DNA of 59,056 bases, from positions 1 to 59,056 of the forward strand of contig NZ_JAUYRO010000051.1 in the NCBI RefSeq assembly GCF_030696805.1, given 5' to 3'. Source of the DNA: Methyloversatilis sp. (GTDB taxonomy: Bacteria; Pseudomonadota; Gammaproteobacteria; Burkholderiales; Rhodocyclaceae). Every line of letters begins with the position of its first letter. The first letter of the stretch is position 1. Shown here piece by piece: positions 1 through 7,526 of this stretch. The position numbers and the translations under genes are program-made. Under the pieces are notes generated by a model, which made no database searches, was not told where the DNA came from, and was given only the letters and a program-made list of their open reading frames with translations.

Positions 1-17
1 CGCTCACCCCAACCTAC
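1..17 (-). repeat. dispersed 31-bp intergenic repeat, copy A (cut by window edge)
   Basis: This is the last 17 bases of a 31-bp repeat that on its forward strand begins GTAGGTTGGGGTGAG and ends GCGATGCCCAAC. The copy is in reverse orientation and its other end lies outside the window. With copy B it forms an inverted pair able to fold into a long hairpin. Confidence 0.8.
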
Positions 18-76
18 GGGGGTCAGTCTCCACGAGACTGTTCCGCGCCTGCACCCGCCCTCGCCCGGTGCAGCAC

Positions 77-107
77 GTAGGTTGGGGTGAGCGCAGCGAT
101 GCCCAAC
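77..107 (+). repeat. dispersed 31-bp intergenic repeat, copy B
   Basis: Full-length copy of the repeat. The same 31 bases recur at 189-219, 25351-25381 (reverse) and 25528-25558, with a variant at 25427-25457 and a degenerate piece near 57188. All copies lie between genes. When read through in one frame the repeat encodes the peptide GWGERSDAQ, which explains several spurious open reading frames around it. Confidence 0.9.
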
Positions 108-188
108 GCAATCCTCACCACCGCACCACCGCTGCTCTGCCACACCATCACCGGTCGGGTGGGGACACCCGGGTCGCGACCAGCCCCC

Positions 189-219
189 GTAGGTTGGGGT
201 GAGCGCAGCGATGCCCAAC
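189..219 (+). repeat. dispersed 31-bp intergenic repeat, copy C
   Basis: Full-length copy, same orientation as copy B, with start-to-start spacing of 112 bp. The sequence between B and C shows no gene. Confidence 0.9.
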
Positions 220-484
220 ACGCTCGTCACCCCCGCAAACACCGTTGGCTTGCATCAAATCCATCGGCAAATGGTAGACGGCTCTGCCCCGTCTCATGCG
301 CCGGCCCGGTTCTGGCACTTGCACATTCGCTGCCCGCACTGACTGCGATCCGGCCTGAGCCGGACAGCGCGCCCGACGCCGCCCGGCTCAGGCATACTCC
401 GGCCACTCCGCAATGCACCCGCTTGATTGCGGCAGCGAGCATGAGCCATATCGTGCAGATTTCGAACCCAAAGGAGGCAACAGA
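220..484. other. intergenic region upstream of the ABM-domain gene
   Basis: No convincing gene on either strand. It holds one clear structure: a perfect 10-bp inverted repeat (CCTGAGCCGG at 354-363, CCGGCTCAGG at 383-392) with a 19-nt loop, about 90 bp before the next start codon. It has no T-tract, so a leader hairpin or a worn terminator are equally possible. The ribosome-binding site for the next gene, AAAGGAGG, ends about seven bases before its ATG. Confidence 0.5.
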
Positions 485-847
485 ATGAATCAAGACGCCG
501 TATGCACCCTCGTTCCCTACTTCGACGTGCCGGCCGACAAGGTCGATGAGTTCAAGGCCCTCGGCAAGCGCTTCGTCGAGCGTACGCGCAGCGAACCGGG
601 CTGCGTGCATTACGCCTTCTCGTTCAGCGGCTGCACCGCGCACTGTCGCGAAGGCTACGACAATGCCGAAGCCGTGCTCGCCCATCTGGAGAATGTCGGT
701 GCATTGCTGCAGGAAGTGCTGGCCTTCGCCTACATCACCCGCATCGAGGTGCACGCACCGGCAGCGGAGATCTCCAAGCTGCTCGAACCGCTGGCCGCCC
801 TGAAACCGCAGTATTTCGTGCTGGAAGAAGGCGGCATCCGCCGCTGA
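485..847 (+). CDS. antibiotic biosynthesis monooxygenase (ABM)-fold protein
   Basis: A 120-residue protein resembling the ABM family of small dimeric ferredoxin-like proteins, which includes quinol monooxygenases and many proteins of unknown substrate. The N-terminal segment (VPYFDVPADKVDEF, then ERTRSEPGCVHYAF) has the usual pattern of a first beta strand, a helix and a sequence ending in GC-x2-Y. The ATG at 485 is preferred over an in-frame ATG at 413 because a strong AAAGGAGG precedes it. It is monocistronic apart from the lipocalin remnant that touches its stop codon (TGATG at 845-849). The substrate cannot be read from the sequence. Confidence 0.75.
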   Translation: MNQDAVCTLVPYFDVPADKVDEFKALGKRFVERTRSEPGCVHYAFSFSGCTAHCREGYDNAEAVLAHLENVGALLQEVLAFAYITRIEVHAPAAEISKLLEPLAALKPQYFVLEEGGIRR

Positions 848-1023
848 TGCAGCCGACGCGGCCGCCTCGCCGAACGATGGCGGCGGTCAGCGAACCCGGT
901 CGCGACAATCTGTGGCGGCTGTCGAAAACCCCGCGCGTCGATCCGGCACGTTATCAGGCGCTGCTTGAGCGACTGGCCGCGAAGGGCTTCGACATTCCGA
1001 AGATCGAACTCACGCCTCATTAG
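847..1023 (+). pseudogene. C-terminal remnant of a bacterial lipocalin (Blc-like)
   Basis: A 58-codon open frame starts in the TGATG overlapping the ABM stop and ends at TAG 1021-1023. From the ATG at 877 it reads like the end of outer-membrane lipoprotein lipocalins: AAVSEPGRDNLWRLSKTP matches the third conserved lipocalin region (R-x2-LW-x-L-S/A-R/K-TP), and the stretch ending KGFDIPKIEL matches the C-terminal helix and tail. The roughly 110 upstream residues, including the signal peptide and lipobox, are missing, so this is probably a deletion relic. Its last 14 bases overlap the 3' end of the convergent arsA gene. Translation as a short product cannot be excluded. Confidence 0.75.
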
Positions 1024-2791
1024 GCCGGGTCGGAGTGCCGAGCAGTGCGGACAGCGCGGCCACCCCGACCGGCGCTTCGGTCACCCAGGGCACCACGTAC
1101 GTGCGCCGCGCCAGACCAGCGGCAATGCGCGCCATCTGTGCGCGTTCTCCGTCGAGACGGGCAGACAGCAGCGGATCGCGGGTACCCGCGGCGAGTATCG
1201 ACTTGTTGACGACCCATGCATGGGGTTCGATCTGCGCGCGACGCAAATCGTCCTGCAGCGCGGCGGCTTGCGACACCGGCGTCACTTCGGGCAGCGTGAC
1301 CAGGATGATGCGGGTATAGGCCGCGTCCTGCAGGCGCATCAGCGGCGTCACGAAGTGCGTGCCGGAGCGGCCTTCATATTCGCGCAGGGTCTGCCGATGG
1401 TAGGCACCGGTGGCATCCATCAGCAGCAGCGAGTGCCCGGTCGGTGCAGTGTCCAGCACCACGAAGGCGCTGCGCGCCTCGGCGACGATGCGTGAGAACG
1501 CATGAAAGACGGCCACTTCCTCGGTGCACGGCGAACGCAGGTCTTCGCGCAGCAGCGCCTGTTCCTGTTCATCCAGCCCGGGCGAGCGCGCGGCCATGAT
1601 CTTGTCGACATAGCGCCGCGTCTCCGCCACCGGATCGATGCGATCCACCTTCAGCCCCGGCACTTCGGTGCCCAGCGTTGCGGTGAGGTGGGCGGCCGGA
1701 TCGGTCGTGCTCAGATGCACCGACTTGCCGCGTTGCACCAGGCCCAGCGCCAGCGCGGCGGCAATCGTGGTCTTGCCGACGCCGCCCTTGCCCATCACCA
1801 TGATCAGCCCGCGTTCGCCGGCGGCCAGTTCATCAACCAGCATCGCAAGACCGTCGGCGGGTGGCGACGCATCGGTCACCGGCCGCGGCGGCTGCACCGG
1901 AAGCACCGGCGCGTCGGACATCAGCGCGCGCAGTGCCGGCAGGCCGACCGTGTCGAACGCCCGCAGCGGCACGATGTCCTGTGCCAGCGCGCGCAGGCTG
2001 TCCGGCATGTCGCGCAGGGCCTTGCGCCCCAGCGCTTCGATGGCGGCCGCCACCGGGTCACCCGGATCGGTCGCCCGGAACAGGCCGTTGATCACCAGCC
2101 GCTGGTTGCCCAGACCGAGCGTGCGCAACTCGTCCGAGCTGCGCGCCGCCTCGCCGATGGCGCCGTGGTCGGGGCGCGTCACCAGCACCACCGTGGTCTG
2201 GCCGGCATCGCTCAGCGTGGTCAAGGCGGTGTTGAAGCGCGCTTCCTGCATCTTCAGTCCGGAGTGCGGCCCCAGACACGATGCACCGCGGTCGTTGCCG
2301 CGCAGGAAACCGCTCCATGCCTGCGGCAGGCTCAGGAGGCGCAGCGTGTGACCGGTCGGCGCGGTATCGAACACGACGTGATCGAAGGCGTCGGCGGCGC
2401 CGGCGAGCAGGCCGGAAAACTCGTCGAAGGCGGCAATTTCCGTCGTGCACGCACCCGACAGCTGTTCGCGCACGGTGGCGCGCTCGGCATCGGTCGTGTC
2501 CGACGCCATCCTGTCCTGCACCCGCTGCCGATACGACTCGGCCGCGGCGTCCGGATCGATGTTGAGCACCGACAGACCGGATACGCCGGGCACCTGTGTG
2601 GCCTGGTTGCTCAGCGGCACGCCAAGCATTTCATCGAGGTTGGACGCCGCATCGGTACTGACCAGCAGCACGCGCCGGCCGGCGTCGGCCAGTGCGATCG
2701 CGGTCGCGGTGGACAGCGAGGTCTTGCCCACGCCGCCCTTGCCGGTGAAGAACAGATAGCGGGTCGCGCCGGACAGCAGTTTCATCGTCAT
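1010..2791 (-). CDS. arsA: ArsA-family ATPase, duplicated (arsenical pump-driving type)
   Basis: A 593-residue protein built of two homologous ATPase halves. Each has a deviant Walker A (GKGGVGKT at about 17-24 and 334-341) and the ArsA/Get3 signature DTAPTGH. Three cysteines sit where ArsA of plasmid R773 binds As(III)/Sb(III): C115 in SGACTTE, C172 in ASCLGP and C422 in SPCTEE. By family knowledge it would energise an ArsB pump. However, no arsB, arsD or arsR lies in the window. Instead it is the last gene of a cbpA-cbpM-arsA operon, 10 bp after cbpM, which suggests a link with protein handling like that of its eukaryotic relative Get3/TRC40. Another ATG two codons downstream (2785) is possible. 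Confidence 0.9.
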   Translation of the reverse strand: MTMKLLSGATRYLFFTGKGGVGKTSLSTATAIALADAGRRVLLVSTDAASNLDEMLGVPLSNQATQVPGVSGLSVLNIDPDAAAESYRQRVQDRMASDTTDAERATVREQLSGACTTEIAAFDEFSGLLAGAADAFDHVVFDTAPTGHTLRLLSLPQAWSGFLRGNDRGASCLGPHSGLKMQEARFNTALTTLSDAGQTTVVLVTRPDHGAIGEAARSSDELRTLGLGNQRLVINGLFRATDPGDPVAAAIEALGRKALRDMPDSLRALAQDIVPLRAFDTVGLPALRALMSDAPVLPVQPPRPVTDASPPADGLAMLVDELAAGERGLIMVMGKGGVGKTTIAAALALGLVQRGKSVHLSTTDPAAHLTATLGTEVPGLKVDRIDPVAETRRYVDKIMAARSPGLDEQEQALLREDLRSPCTEEVAVFHAFSRIVAEARSAFVVLDTAPTGHSLLLMDATGAYHRQTLREYEGRSGTHFVTPLMRLQDAAYTRIILVTLPEVTPVSQAAALQDDLRRAQIEPHAWVVNKSILAAGTRDPLLSARLDGERAQMARIAAGLARRTYVVPWVTEAPVGVAALSALLGTPTRPNEA

Positions 2792-2801
2792 GGCATCGCC
2801 C

Positions 2802-3110
2802 TCACCGACGCATGCGCGAGAGCTGCTGCCGGAGCCCTCTCACTTCTTCGATCAGATCCACCACCAACGCGGCCAATTCGGGGTTGGCATCGAAATCGCG
2901 CTCCATCGCACGCAACTGTCGGGCGCGGACCAGCTCCGCGCTGGCAAAGCGCCACGCCTGGGGTTGCCCGACGCCCATGCAGCACAGGTAACCGGCCTCG
3001 ACCCGCTCGATGATCCAGCCGGGTTCGATTGCGCAGGCCAGCGCCAGTTCGTCGAGGGTGAGGCGCGCGTCATCGAGCAGTTCGCCGGTCAGGATGTCGT
3101 CGTGTGTCAT
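2802..3110 (-). CDS. cbpM: CbpM-like chaperone modulator (MerR-type fold)
   Basis: A 102-residue protein of the CbpM family. It has an N-terminal winged-helix-like region (LTLDELALACAIEPGWI, about residues 17-33) and a C-terminal coiled-coil-like helix ending RGLRQQLSRMRR. In E. coli CbpM binds the J-domain of CbpA and inhibits its co-chaperone and DNA-binding activities. Location agrees: it starts 3 bp after the cbpA stop codon. The gene is then followed by arsA, which is not the usual partner. Confidence 0.85.
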   Translation of the reverse strand: MTHDDILTGELLDDARLTLDELALACAIEPGWIIERVEAGYLCCMGVGQPQAWRFASAELVRARQLRAMERDFDANPELAALVVDLIEEVRGLRQQLSRMRR

Positions 3111-3113
3111 TGC

Positions 3114-4037
3114 TCACGCTCCCGCAGTGCGGCGCGGATCGAAGTGCAGGTCGCGCGCCATGGTTTCGTAAAGTCGCCGTGCAGTGTCAGTGTCGGCCGG
3201 CGGCAGCACCACTTCGAGCACGACGTACAGATCGCCCGCTGGATCACCCGGAATCCCGCGCGACTTCAGCCGCAGCTTGCGTCCTGTCTGCGAGCCCGCC
3301 GGCACCGTCAGCGTCACCGGCCCCGACGGAGTGGGCGCTTCGATCGGACCGCCCAGTGCAGCCTCCCACGGCGTGACCGGTACGGTTTCATACACGTCCC
3401 GGCCGTCGACGCGATAGCGGGCATCCGGTGTGAAGCGGATCTCGAGGTAAAGATCACCTGCCGGCGCGCCGCCTTCACCGGGCGCGCCCTGGCCGCTCAG
3501 GCGGATGTGCTGGCCTTCCTTCACGCCCTTCGGAATACGCACCTCGAGCGTATGATCGTCGAGCACGACCTGACCGTGCTCATCCACACGCGGCCGGCGC
3601 AGGCTGATCGTTCTGCTCGCACCCTGATAGGCGTCCTGCAGTTCGATGTCGACCTTCGCGTGGTGATCCTCGCCCCGCATGCGAAAAGCGCCCGAGCGGC
3701 GCGCACCACCGGCGCGCCCGAACAGGCTGGCGAAGAAATCGCTGCTATCCGCTGCGTCGGCACCGGAGAATTCGAAGTTGCTGTCCCAACCCTGAGCGGG
3801 CTGGAAGGGCTGGCCCGGCTGATGCCCGCTGCCCATCTGATCGTAGAGCGCGCGCTTCTCCGGGTCGGACAGCACCGCGTTGGCCTCGTTGATCTCCTTC
3901 ATGCGCGCTTCCGCGTCGGGCTCCTTGCTCACATCCGGGTGGAACTTGCGCGCCTGCTTGCGAAAGGCCTTCCTGATGTCTTCCGCGCCTGCGTTACGCG
4001 CGACGCCCAGTATCTGGTAGTAATCCTTGAAGTCCAC
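3114..4037 (-). CDS. cbpA: DnaJ-class co-chaperone CbpA
   Basis: A 307-residue J-domain protein. The J-domain spans residues 1-70 with HPD at 33-35. A Gly/Phe-poor linker follows (about 70-125), then two DnaJ C-terminal substrate-binding domains, with no cysteine-rich zinc finger between them. This is the class II architecture of CbpA, which stimulates DnaK and binds curved DNA. It is the first gene of cbpA-cbpM-arsA. The upstream DNA contains an isolated TTGAAA-like hexamer (complement of 4075-4080) but no matching sigma-32 -10 element. Confidence 0.92.
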   Translation of the reverse strand: MDFKDYYQILGVARNAGAEDIRKAFRKQARKFHPDVSKEPDAEARMKEINEANAVLSDPEKRALYDQMGSGHQPGQPFQPAQGWDSNFEFSGADAADSSDFFASLFGRAGGARRSGAFRMRGEDHHAKVDIELQDAYQGASRTISLRRPRVDEHGQVVLDDHTLEVRIPKGVKEGQHIRLSGQGAPGEGGAPAGDLYLEIRFTPDARYRVDGRDVYETVPVTPWEAALGGPIEAPTPSGPVTLTVPAGSQTGRKLRLKSRGIPGDPAGDLYVVLEVVLPPADTDTARRLYETMARDLHFDPRRTAGA

Positions 4038-4445
4038 GTATGCGCTCCCTGTTCACGACTGCGCCGGCCCACGTTTCAAGTACCTTCCGGCAAATCGTGG
4101 CAGACCGATGATGGTCCGTCAGTACGCCCGGATACATGACGCGGATCAATGAGGCCATGCAATGCCCGCTGGCCGCAAACGAAAGACAGCAGCCGGATCA
4201 CCGGGGCGAACAGCCCGGCTCGAAGCAGCCGCGGACAAGCTATGCGTCCGCGAACAGGCACAGCGCCCCATTTGTTACTGCGTGTGCTGGCGCACCGTCG
4301 CAGGGAGCCGCGTCTGCCACACTGGCTCGTCGCACGCGGCTGTACACGTGCAGTCGAGACAGACCCTGAACGCATCAGGCAGGTGTTCGAATGATCGTCA
4401 CCCCGACGATCCGGAGAACACGGCGGACCACCCGGAAACAACATC
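4038..4445. other. divergent promoter region between cbpA and the OmpA-like gene
   Basis: About 400 bp with no credible gene. Open frames here lack ribosome-binding sites and recognisable similarity. It must carry the divergent promoters of cbpA (leftward) and the lipoprotein gene (rightward). I could not assign -35/-10 elements with confidence and saw no repeat. Confidence 0.4.
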
Positions 4446-5096
4446 ATGAAGAAAACCCTCGCAGTTATCTCGATCGGCGCCCTTGTGGCCACCGGTTGCG
4501 CAAACCTTTCGGAGACGCAGCAGCGCACGGCCATCGGCACTGGCGTCGGCGCAGCAGCAGGCGCAGCATTGGGCAGCTCACTCGGCGGAAGCGGCGGCGC
4601 GACGCGCACCGGCGCCTTGCTCGGCGCAGCGGTCGGCGGCATCGGCACCTACATCTGGTCGAACCGGATGGAAGAACAGAAACGCACCATGGAACAGGCC
4701 ACCGCCGGCACCGGCGTCGCGGTCGTGCAGACCGCCGACAACCAGCTGAAGCTGGAAATCCCGAGCGACATTTCGTTCGACGTCGGCCGCGCCGACATCA
4801 AGTCGAACTTCCGCCCGGTGCTCGAGCGTTTCGCGCAGACACTGAACGCGAATCCGAATACCGAAGTGCGCATCATCGGCCACACCGACAGCACCGGCAG
4901 CGACGCGGTGAACAATCCGCTGTCGGTCAATCGCGCGAGCAGCACCCGTCAGTACCTGACCGATCGCGGCGTCGCGCCGAACCGCATCGTCATCGACGGT
5001 CGCGGCTCGCACGAACCGGTGGCCGACAACGGCAGCGAACAGGGTCGCGCGCAGAACCGCCGGGTCGAAATTTTCGTCGCCGAACCGCGCACCTGA
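4446..5096 (+). CDS. OmpA-family lipoprotein with glycine zipper (YiaD-like)
   Basis: A 216-residue outer-membrane lipoprotein. The signal peptide ends in the lipobox VATGC (C18). Residues 28-60 form a glycine-zipper segment rich in GxxxG/GxxxA (TGVGAAAGAALGSSLGG), and residues about 105-216 form an OmpA C-terminal domain that binds peptidoglycan (FDVGRADIKSNF; NRASSTRQYL; RAQNRRVEI). The order of parts and the length match E. coli YiaD. It likely links the outer membrane to the cell wall. It stands alone, followed by a long hairpin at 5164-5214. Confidence 0.9.
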   Translation: MKKTLAVISIGALVATGCANLSETQQRTAIGTGVGAAAGAALGSSLGGSGGATRTGALLGAAVGGIGTYIWSNRMEEQKRTMEQATAGTGVAVVQTADNQLKLEIPSDISFDVGRADIKSNFRPVLERFAQTLNANPNTEVRIIGHTDSTGSDAVNNPLSVNRASSTRQYLTDRGVAPNRIVIDGRGSHEPVADNGSEQGRAQNRRVEIFVAEPRT

Positions 5097-5163
5097 ACGT
5101 CGCAAGCGGGTGGCTGACCCGCTTGCGCCTGCAGCGTGAATGGAGCGACCGCAAGATCGCCCG

Positions 5164-5214
5164 GGGCCTGTGGATGCTTAATCGTGTAGACAATGATTGA
5201 GCATCTACAGGCCC
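5164..5214 (+). repeat. 20-bp-stem hairpin element
   Basis: The left arm (5164-5183) pairs with the right arm (5195-5214) over all 20 positions around an 11-nt loop. Two of the 20 pairs (5172/5206 and 5179/5199) are G-U wobbles in the plus-strand RNA, so the structure is complete only if transcribed rightward. There is no T-tract. It may terminate the OmpA-like transcript, but its length is unusual. Its ends (GGCCTGT...ACAGGCCCTA) resemble those of the larger element at 35681-35849 (GGTCTGT...ACAGACCCTA). Confidence 0.75.
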
Positions 5215-5253
5215 TAGTCCGTTTACGCCCCACCCCCATCGATCAACACCGAG

Positions 5254-5799
5254 GTGACCCGCGTGCCTGCCATTCTTTCCCCACCCATGCCGCCGCGCCT
5301 GACTCCGGCGCTCTCGCTACGCCTGCTCCTCGTCACGCTCGGCCTTGCGCTGCTGTGCGCGCTGACCGGCTGCGCCGGTCTTGCCGCGCGTGATCCGGTC
5401 CGGATCAATCTGGTCGGCGTCGAGCCGCTGCAGGGCGAAGGCTTCGAACTGCGCTTTGCCGTCAAGCTGCGGGTGCAGAACCCGAACGACAGCGTGATCG
5501 ACTACGACGGTCTCGCACTCGAACTCGACGTGAACAACCGCTCATTCGCCACCGGCGTCAGCGATGCCAAAGGCAGCGTGCCGCGCTTCGGCGAAACGGT
5601 CATCAGCGTACCGGTCACGGTATCGGCCCTGTCGGCACTGCGCCAGGCACTCGGCATGACCGAAGGCAGCACGCTGGAAAACCTCCCCTTCGCGCTGCGC
5701 GGCAAACTCGCCGGCGGCACCTTCGGCACCGTGCGTTTCAGCGAGGAAGGCCGGCTCAGCCTGCCGGGGATGGCTCACGGTAACGGCAGCGCGCGCTGA
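5254..5799 (+). CDS. LEA type 2 (WHy-domain) lipoprotein
   Basis: A 181-residue protein read from GTG 5254. A hydrophobic segment (about 19-36) ends in the lipobox LTGC (C40), followed by a single LEA_2/WHy beta-sandwich domain (about 50-165) with the characteristic LRVQNPNDSVIDYDG motif. Bacterial members are envelope proteins of unclear function, related to plant desiccation proteins. An in-frame ATG at 5287 is an alternative start. Neither has a good ribosome-binding site. No operon partner is evident. Confidence 0.85.
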   Translation: MTRVPAILSPPMPPRLTPALSLRLLLVTLGLALLCALTGCAGLAARDPVRINLVGVEPLQGEGFELRFAVKLRVQNPNDSVIDYDGLALELDVNNRSFATGVSDAKGSVPRFGETVISVPVTVSALSALRQALGMTEGSTLENLPFALRGKLAGGTFGTVRFSEEGRLSLPGMAHGNGSAR

Positions 5800-5998
5800 A
5801 CGCGGATGATCGACCACGCCGCGCGCTTCGGCAGCTCAGCCAGGTCCCGACAGCTATCGAGCCCCAGCGCATCCTTCGTCCTGCTTCTGCCTGTCTTCGT
5901 TCTTTCCATTGTTCCGACTGGTTGGCGCAGATGAACATCCGGGCGAGCCCGTTCGGGATGATGTGCGTGCTGGACAAGACCGCCGAATCGCACTACCT

Positions 5999-6024
5999 TG
6001 ATTGAAAATGATTGGGAGTGATTC
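5999..6024 (+). promoter_or_regulatory. three phased repeats before the toxin-antitoxin start (candidate operator)
   Basis: The hexamer TGATTG/C occurs at 5999, 6009 and 6019, exactly one helical turn apart and ending at the ATG. Ribbon-helix-helix antitoxins commonly autoregulate by binding short direct or inverted repeats in this position, so this is a plausible operator. It also contains the ribosome-binding site GGGAG. Confidence 0.45.
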
Positions 6025-6294
6025 ATGTCGTCAGGCGACACCCGTGTGATGACCGCCCACCTGCCCGTGGCGCTGGCCGAACAGGTTGACCATCTCGCGG
6101 CGCGTCTCGAGCGCTCACGTGGCTGGGTGGTGAAGCAAGCCCTCGCCGCCTACGTCGAACGGGAAGCCGAACGCTACCGTCTGACGCTCGAAGCCATGGC
6201 GGACGTCGAGGCCGGCAAGGGCGTGAGCCATCCGGACGTGAAGACATGGGCGGCCAGCTTGAATACGGACACACCCCGACGAATGCCTGAATGA
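6025..6294 (+). CDS. ribbon-helix-helix antitoxin (ParD/CopG-like)
   Basis: An 89-residue protein. Its first ~50 residues fit a ribbon-helix-helix DNA-binding domain (strand RVMTAHLPVALAEQVDHLA, then helices to VKQALAAYVEREAE). The C-terminal half would wrap the toxin. It overlaps the next gene by 4 bp (ATGA), the classic layout of a type II toxin-antitoxin operon. Three 10-bp-spaced repeats precede the start and may be its operator. Confidence 0.85.
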   Translation: MSSGDTRVMTAHLPVALAEQVDHLAARLERSRGWVVKQALAAYVEREAERYRLTLEAMADVEAGKGVSHPDVKTWAASLNTDTPRRMPE

Positions 6295-6569
6295 CACTCA
6301 AGTGGACCCGTGCGTCCCTGAGCGATCTACAGCGGTTGCACGCCTTCCTGCATCCAGTCAATCCGGATGCTGCAGCCTGCGTGATCCAGCGCCTGACCGA
6401 TGGGCCTGATCTGCTGCACACCCAACCGCGCATCGGCACCCGGCTGCCGGAATTCGAACCGCGCGAAGTGCGCTGCCTGTTCATCGGCGACTACGAAATG
6501 CGCTACGAAATCACCGCCGATCAGGCTGTGTGGATGTTGCGCGTGTGGCATACGCGCGAGTTTCGTTGA
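6291..6569 (+). CDS. RelE/ParE-superfamily toxin
   Basis: A 92-residue protein with the ParE/RelE plan: an N-terminal helical hairpin (LSDLQRLHAFL) and C-terminal strands (VRCLFIGDYEMRYEI; WMLRVWHTREF). The RxWHxRE-like end is shared by many ParE/RelE toxins. Whether it poisons gyrase (ParE) or cleaves mRNA (RelE) cannot be told from the sequence. Its start overlaps the antitoxin stop. Confidence 0.85.
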   Translation: MTLKWTRASLSDLQRLHAFLHPVNPDAAACVIQRLTDGPDLLHTQPRIGTRLPEFEPREVRCLFIGDYEMRYEITADQAVWMLRVWHTREFR

Positions 6570-6650
6570 GGTGTGAAGCGGCAATGACGGCAGGGCGGCA
6601 GGCCCTTGATCTGCCTCGATCTCGGAAAACCTCACCCGACGGCCGATCGC

Positions 6651-7526
6651 TCAACCCGCTGCGCGATCGAGCAGTGTTCCGAATCCGGGATATCCCTCCG
6701 CCATCAGCGCGAATTTGCTGGTCGACTTGCGCCCCTTCCGGTTGTCCTTGTCACCGGACGTGAGCCCTTCGATGAAGGCGGCCCGATCCTCGACCCAGCT
6801 GCCGCCTAGCAGGGTGACACCGCGCGCGAACAGGGCGTCGGGGAGGCAGCCGGCACTGGGGCCGACCATGGCGAACCAGCGGGCGGCGTGGCAGTGGGCG
6901 AGCATGCGGTCGAGGGTGTCGTTGAGCAGCAGCGTGCTGGTGGACAGCACCTTGCCGCAGGTTTCCAGCGCCGCGGCGTCGGTGGTGACGCGCCAGCCGT
7001 CGCGCTCGCCGACGGCGCTCTCGTCCAGTTCGATCACGGTGAGCTGTGCGCCGGCGGCGACGATGCGCTCCACCAGCGGGCCGAACAGGCCGATCATGCC
7101 GATGGCGTCGCCCGCCTGCGGGTCCATCTGGCCGATGGAGTCACTGCTGCCGTCCGGCCGGAAGCCGGCGCGGTCGTACAGGCAGCGGGTGATGGCGTTG
7201 GCGCAGACGAAGCCGAGGGTGCGGTCCACGCCCTGCCCGCTCACGTAGCGACGCGCCAGCGCGAGGGCATCCGCACCCTTCAGGTCGGCGAGGCCGGGGC
7301 CGTTGCGCAGGCGCTCCAGCGTGTCGTCGAGCAGCACATAGGAGAGGCCGATGCTGCCGTCGTCCAGTTCGAGCGCGCAGAACTCGCCGCGGGCGTGGCC
7401 GCTCGCGCCGGTGCGACACGGGTCGTCAGGACGCGACGGCGGCAGGTGCAGCGCGCGCACGCGCGGCAAGGGCATGCGCGCGGCGATGGTTTCGATCTGT
7501 GCGAGGTAGTCGGTGGCGAAGCTCAT
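6651..7526 (-). CDS. DUF364 / DUF4213 putative heavy-metal chelation protein
   Basis: A 291-residue protein with an N-terminal DUF4213-like region and a C-terminal Rossmann-like DUF364 domain (GMIGLFGPLVERI; STSTLLLNDTLDRML; VGPSAGCLPDALF). Pfam describes the DUF364 fold as a putative heavy-metal-chelation domain, but its reaction is unknown. Its start overlaps the viaA stop by 4 bp, so it is translationally coupled to the ravA-viaA pair. That context suggests a role in metal or cofactor handling together with this ATPase/VWA chelatase-like pair (inference). Confidence 0.8.
   Translation of the reverse strand: MSFATDYLAQIETIAARMPLPRVRALHLPPSRPDDPCRTGASGHARGEFCALELDDGSIGLSYVLLDDTLERLRNGPGLADLKGADALALARRYVSGQGVDRTLGFVCANAITRCLYDRAGFRPDGSSDSIGQMDPQAGDAIGMIGLFGPLVERIVAAGAQLTVIELDESAVGERDGWRVTTDAAALETCGKVLSTSTLLLNDTLDRMLAHCHAARWFAMVGPSAGCLPDALFARGVTLLGGSWVEDRAAFIEGLTSGDKDNRKGRKSTSKFALMAEGYPGFGTLLDRAAG

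Noticed and set aside
87-488. Open frame of 133 codons across the repeats at the window start
   Set aside because: It is mostly repeat sequence (GWGERSDAQ), has no ribosome-binding site and overlaps the well-supported ABM gene.
1502-3013. 503-codon open frame antisense to arsA, and similar long antisense frames elsewhere (for example 31985-34087, 45495-47615, 42132-44045)
   Set aside because: Long stop-free antisense frames are normal in GC-rich DNA. Their translations are Arg/Gln/Ala-rich with no family resemblance, while the opposite strand encodes clear proteins.
4075-4080. TTGAAA upstream of cbpA as a sigma-32 -35 element
   Set aside because: No CCCCAT-like -10 element at acceptable spacing.
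4162-4449. 95-codon frame in the cbpA/OmpA-like gap
   Set aside because: No ribosome-binding site, odd composition and overlap with the next start codon.
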